Below, in pieces: positions 58,584-64,000 of a stretch of 64,000 nucleotides of DNA. The notes under the pieces were generated by a model. That model did not search any database. It was not told the DNA's origin and saw nothing but the letters and a program-made list of their open reading frames with translations. The position numbers and the translations under genes are program-made. This DNA comes from Anaerolineales bacterium (GTDB taxonomy: Bacteria; Chloroflexota; Anaerolineae; 4572-78; J111): the NCBI GenBank assembly GCA_015075185.1, contig JABTUW010000001.1, positions 930,001-994,000 of the forward strand. Reading direction: 5' to 3'. Numbering within the stretch: the first letter of the stretch is position 1; each line of letters starts with the position of its first letter.

Positions 58584-60155
58584 CTATTTCATCACTCTCC
58601 GCCGAATCATTTTGATCTCATCCAATCCCAAAAAGTAAGCCAACCCCACATAGACCACCCCCCCGACTCCGACAGCAACCACTCCGCCCAGCCAGGCAGG
58701 CCCAGCCGGCAGAAAGGGCAGCAGCAGCCCCAGGGCCAGGGCCATGCCGGCAGCGGCCAGGCCCATTTTACCGATAGCTCCACCCAACCCCGGCTCGGCC
58801 AGCCCGTCCAAGTACGGGCGCAGCAGCACCAGCAGGGCGACCATCTCCAAGGTCACGGCGATGGAGTTAGCCAGGGCCAGCCCGCCGTGCGGCGGCCAGC
58901 CCCACCGGGCAAAAAGGCGCAGCAACAGCAAGCTCAGGCCAACATTGACCACCATCGCCGCCACGCCGACGGCGACTGGAGTTTTGGTGTTTTTGAGGGC
59001 ATAAAAAGCGCGCGTGGCAATTTCCACCACGGCGTGACCGATCAGCCCCAGGGCAAAAAAGCCTAAGGCCCAGGCCGTCGCCGACGTCGAGTCCGGCCCA
59101 AAGGCGCCTCGTTCCAATAGCAAGCGCACAATCGGTTTAGCCAAGATAATCAATCCTACCGCAGCGGGAAGGGTCAGGAAAAGCAGGTTGCGCAAGGTCA
59201 AGATGAAAACGTGACAGAACTCCGCCCACTTTTCCTGGGCCGCCAGCGCCGCCAGGGTGGGAAAAAGGGCCGTCGCCACCGACTGGGCAATGATGCCCTG
59301 GGGCAAGAGCATGATAATCCAGCCGTAGTTCAAAGCCGTCAGGCTGCCGGCGGTCAGAGTGGCCGCCAGCACCGCGCTGACAACAAAATTCAACTGCACG
59401 GCGGCCAGCCCCAGCACCCGCGGCCCCATCAGCTGGGCGACTTCGTGCAGACTGGGGTTATCTCTGGCCAGCGTTGGCTGGTAGCGCAAGCGGTCTTTGG
59501 CCAACAGGCCGGGCAACTGCACCAGCAGATGGGCCGCTGCGCCCGCCAGCACCCCGGCGGTCAAGCCGCGCACGCCCCAGGCTGGGCCGAGCAGCCACGC
59601 CCCCAGGATAATAGCCAGGTTGTAAATCACCGGGGCCAGGGCCGGCAGAAAAAAGTGCTGGTAGGCGTTCAAAATCCCCATCACTACCCCGCTGACGCCA
59701 AAAATCACGGTCGAGATGAGCATCCAGCGCATCAGCTCGGTGGTCAGGATTTGTTGTTCTGCGGAAAATTCGCCAAAAAAGGTTTGGACAATCCAGGGGG
59801 CAAAGAAGGCGGCCAGCCCGCCCAGGCCGGTCAAAAGAAGAATGATCCAGTTGATGATGGCCGAGGCCAGCCGCCACGCGCCGGGCAAATCCTGGCGGGC
59901 CAAGTAGCCGGTGAAAACGGGGATAAAAGCCGAACCCAGCGCGCCCCCCGCAACCACGTAAAACAGAAAATCGGGCAGACGAAAAGCAGCCAGGTAAGCG
60001 TCCATCTCGGCGCTGGTGCCGAACTGGCGGGCAATGACCACCTCCCGCAGCAGTCCCAAGGCCCGGCTGGCAAGAAACAGCACCATGACCAGCGAGGCGG
60101 CGCGAGCAATGCGGCTGAGGGAGGAGGTTGGAGTGGTTGTTTTGGCTTGACTCAA
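58584..60155 (-). CDS. murJ: Lipid II flippase MurJ
   Basis: Flips the peptidoglycan precursor lipid II across the inner membrane. The 523-residue protein of the MOP superfamily has about 14 membrane helices and the signature FLASRALGLLREVVIARQFG, then DAYLAAFRLPDFLFYVVAGG and ALGSAFIPVF near the N-terminus. I chose the TTG at 60155 (AAAGGCA before it); a further TTG at 60185 would overlap the upstream toxin gene. The short minus-strand gap has no own promoter that I can see. Confidence 0.92.
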   Translation of the reverse strand: MSQAKTTTPTSSLSRIARAASLVMVLFLASRALGLLREVVIARQFGTSAEMDAYLAAFRLPDFLFYVVAGGALGSAFIPVFTGYLARQDLPGAWRLASAIINWIILLLTGLGGLAAFFAPWIVQTFFGEFSAEQQILTTELMRWMLISTVIFGVSGVVMGILNAYQHFFLPALAPVIYNLAIILGAWLLGPAWGVRGLTAGVLAGAAAHLLVQLPGLLAKDRLRYQPTLARDNPSLHEVAQLMGPRVLGLAAVQLNFVVSAVLAATLTAGSLTALNYGWIIMLLPQGIIAQSVATALFPTLAALAAQEKWAEFCHVFILTLRNLLFLTLPAAVGLIILAKPIVRLLLERGAFGPDSTSATAWALGFFALGLIGHAVVEIATRAFYALKNTKTPVAVGVAAMVVNVGLSLLLLRLFARWGWPPHGGLALANSIAVTLEMVALLVLLRPYLDGLAEPGLGGAIGKMGLAAAGMALALGLLLPFLPAGPAWLGGVVAVGVGGVVYVGLAYFLGLDEIKMIRRRVMK

Positions 60156-60165
60156 GTAAATGCCT

Positions 60166-60585
60166 TTAAAGCAAGTCGGACTCAATCTCTTCTATGAGGA
60201 ATGAAAGATTTGGGGAGGTAAAACTCAAGTTGGGAGCAGGAATACGGTGATGTTTAATATCGGGGGGGATATGCTTATGGTGGGGGTGGGTACTGGCTAG
60301 CGTTGGATCATTGGGGTGGGGTTGTGAGTCATACCAATACAACTTCTCGTTGCCACGCCATACCTCGTAACTGTAACCCTCAATGGTTAAAGGCTCAGTG
60401 TCCCAAGTTAGCCGTTCATAGACTGCCAAACGATATTCGTCAGAGAAAGCGATTTCACCTTTTAATTCAGCCAAACCCCGGCCACGCTGTGCCACTACGA
60501 GCGTCGAGTGAAGAAGGCTCGAATATCGCTGGGGCAGGGTATAGACGAAAATTTCATAATCACGCAGGGACTGGAATTGGTTCAT
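60166..60585 (-). CDS. Second TumE-type (DUF6516) toxin-like protein
   Basis: A 139-residue protein with the TumE/DUF6516 pattern: a beta core (STLVVAQRGRGLAELKGEIA, LAVYERLTWDTEPLTIEGYS), YWYDSQPHPNDP and the histidine cluster STHPHHKHIPPDIKHHR. The ATG at 60585 overlaps the partner gene by 26 bases. The pairing and direction match the first TumE locus at 31 kb, though the two toxins are only distantly alike. Confidence 0.78.
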   Translation of the reverse strand: MNQFQSLRDYEIFVYTLPQRYSSLLHSTLVVAQRGRGLAELKGEIAFSDEYRLAVYERLTWDTEPLTIEGYSYEVWRGNEKLYWYDSQPHPNDPTLASTHPHHKHIPPDIKHHRIPAPNLSFTSPNLSFLIEEIESDLL

Positions 60586-60856
60586 GGCGAGCGGTCTTTT
60601 CAATCATCTCAGCCAGGGTAAGAGTCTCAGCGCGAAGCGACTGGATTGTAGCCTGATACCGCTCGCGCCGCCGTAGCCAGACCTTGTAGGCGCTGGCCCA
60701 GGCTGTCCAATCTTGCACCCAAGTTTCGTCGGGTGGTTCTTCACCAGCGATGTAAGCTTCATAAAAGGTTTCAGAGAGAACTCCGTATTTGCGCTCATAG
60801 GCGCGCATCTCATCCTCAAGCGCGTAGATGTCTAAAAGAATATCTTCAAGAGTCAT
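60560..60856 (-). CDS. Antitoxin partner of the second TumE-type protein
   Basis: A 98-residue helical protein (LEDILLDIYALEDEMRAYER, YGVLSETFYEAYIAGEEPPD, WVQDWTAWASAYKVWLRRRE). The S-E-T-F-Y-E-A-Y-I-A-G segment mirrors SAEFYQKFERGE of the antitoxin at 31468-31767, so both belong to one style of partner. It precedes and overlaps the toxin gene. The final residues are Pro-rich. Confidence 0.72.
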   Translation of the reverse strand: MTLEDILLDIYALEDEMRAYERKYGVLSETFYEAYIAGEEPPDETWVQDWTAWASAYKVWLRRRERYQATIQSLRAETLTLAEMIEKTARHEPIPVPA

Positions 60857-61008
60857 TATGCTGCTCCTTCAAGTTTGAGATTGGTAGAGTTATTATAATC
60901 CAGGCCAGACGGGTATACAAGATGAAGCTAGAACTGCTGACTTCGTTGAGGTGTTGAGGTGTATTCTGAAATTAGCGTCCTCAAGCCATCTTCGGTGATG
61001 CAGTGATC

Positions 61009-61494
61009 CTACAGCTTATACCCAATCTGGCGCAAGAAGCCCTTGCGCCAGGCGATGTCTTCCTCACCCTCGAGGCCCTGGGGGCTGAAACCATCTACCA
61101 CGCCCAGAATAGCCCGACCCTGATCGGTCTCGGCCACGATGACCTCGGTGGGATTAGCCGTGGCGCAGAAGATGCGGCATACTTCGGGGACAACTTTAAC
61201 GGCGTTCAGTACGTTGATGGGGTAGTACCCCTCGCCGAGAAAGACGATAAAGCTGTGCCCCGCTGCCAAGGCCAGCGCATTTTTTTGGGCCAAATTTATC
61301 ATTTCCAGGTCTGTGCCGGAGTGCCGGACCAGGCATTTGCCCGAAGCCTCGCAGAAGGCCAGGCCGAATTTGATCCCCGGCACGGTATTCACCAGCGCCT
61401 CATGAATATCCTCGACCGATTTGATGAAATGGGTTTGTCCGAGGATAAAATTAATCGCTTCCGGTTTTTCAATCTTTACGGTTTTGAGTTCCAT
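61009..61494 (-). CDS. Adenosine-specific kinase (DUF355)
   Basis: A 161-residue protein matching the adenosine-specific kinase family: INFILGQTHFIKSVEDIHEA, VPGIKFGLAFCEASGKCLVR, then INVLNAVKVVPEVCRIFCAT and EVIVAETDQGRAILGVVDG. The family is best known from archaea and thermophiles; structural work suggested adenosine binding, and the physiological role is unsettled. It stands alone between convergent and divergent neighbours. No clear ribosome site beyond GGACAGAACG. Confidence 0.9.
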   Translation of the reverse strand: MELKTVKIEKPEAINFILGQTHFIKSVEDIHEALVNTVPGIKFGLAFCEASGKCLVRHSGTDLEMINLAQKNALALAAGHSFIVFLGEGYYPINVLNAVKVVPEVCRIFCATANPTEVIVAETDQGRAILGVVDGFSPQGLEGEEDIAWRKGFLRQIGYKL

Positions 61495-61566
61495 CGTTCT
61501 GTCCTCCCAGCTTCATTGTAGCATATCTAACCACCACGTACAACAGACCCCTACATCCTAATTTTT

Positions 61567-61638
61567 GGGGTGCGTTCGATTTTGGTCTCGTCCTTCGATA
61601 CCGCCTTTGGCCTACTCAGGACGAGATGAACGCATCCT
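61567..61638. repeat. Intergenic hairpin repeat, copy R4
   Basis: Arms GGTGCGTTC ... GAACGCATCC and CTCGTCCT ... AGGACGAG around TCGATACCGCCTTTGGCC and TACTC. Shares the TCGATACxGCCTTxGGCCTA-type core with R1 and R2 but is shorter. Confidence 0.6.
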
Positions 61639-61652
61639 AATTCTGCCGCCAA

Positions 61653-61681
61653 TTGCCACCCTACCGGCTTTAAGCTATACT
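61653..61681 (+). promoter_or_regulatory. Sigma-70-type promoter of the pentapeptide gene
   Basis: TTGCCA (61653-61658) and TATACT (61676-61681) are 17 bases apart. The GTG start at 61690 is 8 bases after the -10 box, so the transcript would begin at or next to the start codon. Confidence 0.65.
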
Positions 61682-61689
61682 TGCCCCTT

Positions 61690-62289
61690 GTGGCTAACTT
61701 TGAACATGAGATCCTGGCCCGGCGCTATGCCGCCGGAGAACGCGGTTTTCGCCTGGAAATGCTGGATTTATCCGGCGCGGATTTGAGCAGGCTGGATTTT
61801 TCGGAGGCCTGGCTGCGAGATACCGATTTTAGCGGGGCTGATCTGCGCGGCTGTCGTTTTGCCGGCGCGCCGCTGCCGGGCACGAATTTCAGCGGGGCCG
61901 ACTTGACCGGGGCCGACCTGCACGGGGCAATCGCCGCCGGAGCCGTTTTTCGCCGGGCCACCCTGGTTGAGGCCAGCCTGCGTTCGGCGGACCTGTACGG
62001 AGCCGATCTGAGCGAGGCTAACCTGACCCGCGCCGACCTGACTCAGGCTGACCTGTCGCTGGCGCAGGCGAGATACGCTGTTTTTACCGGCGCCCGCTTG
62101 ATCCGCGCCATCCTTTTCAGTACCAACTTCGCCCACGCCGACCTGCGCAGCACCGATCTGGCCCAGGCCGAAAATATCAGCAGCGCCAATTTTGACAGCG
62201 CCCTCCTTCCTCCCGATTACCAGCCCGTCAACAATCCCCGCCGGTCGAGGGTTGCGCGGGGATTTTTTGACAGGAAAAAAAAGAAGTAA
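61690..62289 (+). CDS. Pentapeptide-repeat protein
   Basis: A 199-residue protein with a short helix (ANFEHEILARRYAAGERGFR), then A(D/N)LXX-type pentapeptides (LDLSGADLSRLDFSEAWLRD and on) to about residue 175 and a basic tail. No signal peptide. GTG 61690 is preferred because the promoter leaves no room for a leader; TTG 61681 is part of the -10 box. It is the third pentapeptide protein in the window; its repeats are more degenerate than those at 25375. Confidence 0.8.
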   Translation: MANFEHEILARRYAAGERGFRLEMLDLSGADLSRLDFSEAWLRDTDFSGADLRGCRFAGAPLPGTNFSGADLTGADLHGAIAAGAVFRRATLVEASLRSADLYGADLSEANLTRADLTQADLSLAQARYAVFTGARLIRAILFSTNFAHADLRSTDLAQAENISSANFDSALLPPDYQPVNNPRRSRVARGFFDRKKKK

Positions 62290-62301
62290 GTAGAGATATT
62301 G

Positions 62302-62344
62302 CGTGTTGCGTATTGCGTAAAAATTTTACGCAATACGCAACACG
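62302..62344. repeat. Perfect 21-bp inverted repeat made of GCGTATT-type heptamers
   Basis: CGTGTTGCGTATTGCGTAAA plus one base on the left is the exact reverse complement of the right arm, with a single base between. The arms are TTGCGTG/TTGCGTA heptamers. Lies in the leader of the gene at 62378. Confidence 0.85.
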
Positions 62345-62377
62345 TTTCACACGTTTCTGAAAAGGAGGTACATTGCT

Positions 62378-62713
62378 ATGGCCGGTCCTGTTGATTTTTC
62401 CACCGTGCAGTGGGCGCGGAAGATGAGCGCTCTGGCGCAAAACTTTGCCGGTCTCGCTCCGGCGGACCTGCGCAAGCTGGGCAATTTTTTGGCTAAGCTG
62501 GCCGATTTGCGCCAGCAGGAGGGCGAGCTGACCGAGCAGCAGTTGCAGGTGATTATGCAAGGGCTGCGCAGCAAAGAGCTGGTCAAGCTGGAACTGGCAA
62601 AAGGCGGCGTTTCGGTCGAGTTTAGCGGCGGCGGCTTTGAGTATGAGCGTTTCCTCCTCCGCGCCGATGGCAAAGTGCCGAACAACCGCTACGAAACAAA
62701 GAAGGCCGTATGA
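62378..62713 (+). CDS. Hypothetical helical protein
   Basis: A 111-residue soluble protein, helical over residues 8-75 (FSTVQWARKMSALAQNFAGL, FLAKLADLRQQEGELTEQQL), with a short beta end. AAAGGAGGTACATTGCT before the ATG is a very strong site. Its stop overlaps the start of the DUF1349 gene by 4 bases, so both are one operon. Family not recognised. Confidence 0.75.
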   Translation: MAGPVDFSTVQWARKMSALAQNFAGLAPADLRKLGNFLAKLADLRQQEGELTEQQLQVIMQGLRSKELVKLELAKGGVSVEFSGGGFEYERFLLRADGKVPNNRYETKKAV

Positions 62714-63336
62714 CTGAATTGATCCTGAATGAAACTTTCGACCAACCGGTTTTCGACTCGCGCCTCCAGTGGTTTCACCCGCCCCAAAAGTGGTCTATCC
62801 AGACGGAGGCCTCGGCGCTGGTGGTTGAGCCGGAGGCCGGAACAGATTATTGGCAAAAGACGCATTATGGCTTTGAGGCCGACAACGGCCATTTTTTGTT
62901 TACCGAGGTGACGGGTAATCTGATTTTGACCACTTGCGTGCGCTTTCGCCCGGCGCACCAGTACGATCAGGCCGGTCTGATGGTGCGGATTTCGCCGCGG
63001 TGCTGGCTAAAAACTTCGGTCGAGTACGAGCCGGATGGCCCCGCCCGGCTGGGGGCAGTGGTGACCAATTTCGGTTATTCTGACTGGTCCACCCAAAACT
63101 TTGGTGGCAACGAGGTTTGGCTGCGGATACGGCGGGAGAGCAGCGATTATACCGTCGAATATGCCGAAGTTATTCCCCTCGGTAGTGAACCTCGCTGGAT
63201 CCAAATCCGGCTGGCGCACCTGCACGATGACAGCGGCGGTGTGGTGCAGGCCGGGTTATACGCGTGCAGCCCTGTCGGCGCAGGGTATGTGGCCGAATTT
63301 GATTGCATACAGATAGAAAAAGGACGCCTGGAGTAG
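62710..63336 (+). CDS. DUF1349 family protein (concanavalin-like fold)
   Basis: A 208-residue protein with the DUF1349 pattern: a jelly-roll start, DYWQKTHYGFEADNGHFLF, YDQAGLMVRISPRCWLKTSV, EYEPDGPARLGAVVTNFGYS, ending with VGAGYVAEFDCIQI. The fold resembles carbohydrate-binding or lectin-like domains; no enzyme function is established. Translationally coupled to the preceding gene and followed 13 bases later by nth. Confidence 0.88.
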   Translation: MTELILNETFDQPVFDSRLQWFHPPQKWSIQTEASALVVEPEAGTDYWQKTHYGFEADNGHFLFTEVTGNLILTTCVRFRPAHQYDQAGLMVRISPRCWLKTSVEYEPDGPARLGAVVTNFGYSDWSTQNFGGNEVWLRIRRESSDYTVEYAEVIPLGSEPRWIQIRLAHLHDDSGGVVQAGLYACSPVGAGYVAEFDCIQIEKGRLE

Positions 63337-63349
63337 ACAGGGAACGTTG

Positions 63350-64000
63350 ATGCAAGACGCGGATATTCATCGGATCATTGCCATTTTGCAGGAATGTGCC
63401 CGGCAGTGGCAGCCGGGCCTGGTTGACGATATGGCCCGGGTCGAACCGAACCCCTACCATATTTTAATTACGACCGTACTGAGCCTGCGCACCAAAGACA
63501 CCATGACGGCCCAGGTCGCGCCACGGCTGTTTGCCCTGGCCGGCACTCCCTCCGATATGGTCCGCCAGACGCCGGAGAAAATTGCTGAGACGATTTACCC
63601 GGTAGGATTTTATCGAACCAAGGCCAGAAACATCATTGATATTTCACAAAGGCTGCTTGACGAGCATGGTGGTCAGGTTCCGCCCGACCTGGACGAGTTG
63701 CTCAAACTGCCGGGCGTCGGCCGGAAGACGGCCAATTTGGTCCTGACTGCCGGCTTCAATTTGCCCGGTATCTGCGTGGATACCCACGTCCACCGCATTT
63801 CCAACCGCTGGGGTTATGTCAAAACCAAAACCCCCGAAGAGACCGAATTTGCCCTGCGGGCGAAGCTGCCGCCGGAATATTGGATCGAGTACAACGGACT
63901 GCTGGTCAGCATGGGACAAACCATCTGCCACCCAACCTCACCCTGGTGCAGCAAGTGCCCGCTGATCCGGTTCTGCGAACGGATTGGTGTGGGGCGCAGC
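63350..64000 (+). CDS. nth: Endonuclease III (3' end beyond the window)
   Basis: DNA glycosylase/AP lyase that removes oxidised pyrimidines. The 217 visible residues hold the helix-hairpin-helix LPGVGRKTANLVL with the catalytic lysine, VDTHVHRISNR with the catalytic aspartate, and the 4Fe-4S motif CHPTSPWCSKCPLIRFC (C-x6-C-x2-C-x5-C). Only the last few residues run past the window edge. The ATG has AGGGAACG before it. Downstream of the DUF1349 gene in the same direction. Confidence 0.93.
   Translation, partial: MQDADIHRIIAILQECARQWQPGLVDDMARVEPNPYHILITTVLSLRTKDTMTAQVAPRLFALAGTPSDMVRQTPEKIAETIYPVGFYRTKARNIIDISQRLLDEHGGQVPPDLDELLKLPGVGRKTANLVLTAGFNLPGICVDTHVHRISNRWGYVKTKTPEETEFALRAKLPPEYWIEYNGLLVSMGQTICHPTSPWCSKCPLIRFCERIGVGRS

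Noticed and set aside
59211..60197. 328-codon ORF antisense to murJ
   Set aside because: His/Gln/Gly-rich shadow of a membrane protein gene.

Overview
The window reads as a chromosomal segment of a moderately GC-rich, Gram-negative-like bacterium, most probably a Chloroflexota (Anaerolineae-type) genome. This is inferred from gene content only: an adenosine-specific kinase, a UPF0182 membrane protein, a MiaB with a Chloroflexi-like GQIVDRYG motif, an effector-associated-domain pentapeptide protein, TumE-type toxins, a giant cyclase-AAA-TPR protein, and many heptamer-built intergenic repeats. No rRNA, tRNA or CRISPR array was seen by eye.

Layout. 0-8 kb: ftsH, a degenerate receiver, small envelope genes (HdeD-like, a repeat protein, a lipoprotein), a DUF6883/DUF4926 pair lodged beside the 3' end of gyrB, and gyrB itself. 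8.4-11.1 kb: an IS5-type element nested exactly in the tip of an IS701-type element. 11-17 kb: a scarred region of gene remnants (YmgE-like, glycosyltransferase/GH130 deletion fusion, frameshifted response regulator, broken transposase, truncated winged helix) around an intact UPF0182 gene. 17-26 kb: glgB, a DEAD-box helicase, a NarL-type kinase/regulator pair, GlsB-like and receiver genes, an RRM protein, a CarD-like factor and a pentapeptide protein. 26-31 kb: desaturase, orphan chaperonin, SRPBCC protein, PfkB kinase. 31-33 kb: TumE toxin/antitoxin and an EAD-pentapeptide protein. 33-48 kb: a DNA-processing neighbourhood (RecJ, PD-(D/E)XK nuclease, UvrD-like helicase, split AddB-like ATPase) surrounding a 1471-residue cyclase/AAA/TPR regulator and a PqqD-M50 peptidase with a 19-residue downstream ORF. 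48-53 kb: a type ISP-like restriction-modification gene split by a GxxExxY cassette, plus a DNA methyltransferase. 53-64 kb: miaB, a RelE/ParE pair, an ECF sigma/anti-sigma/bactofilin-like operon, murJ, a second TumE-like pair, adenosine-specific kinase, pentapeptide protein, DUF1349 protein and the start of nth.

The strongest unexplained signals are as follows. (1) A 92-nt element occurs in four ungapped copies, each directly upstream of and co-oriented with a small stress-type gene, and carries two N7-spaced dyads. (2) GxxExxY and four-helix-bundle genes sit in cassettes bounded by inverted heptamer-like repeats, one splitting a restriction gene and the other sitting at a helicase-nuclease junction. 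(3) The same kind of short-word repeat lies inside recJ, the cyclase gene and the AddB-like gene, where it adds peptide segments and in one case shifts the frame. (4) A PqqD-like/M50 membrane peptidase is followed by a 19-codon ORF with a good ribosome binding site and a terminator, a possible RiPP-type unit. (5) The gyrB 3' end is duplicated beside the DUF6883/DUF4926 insertion.
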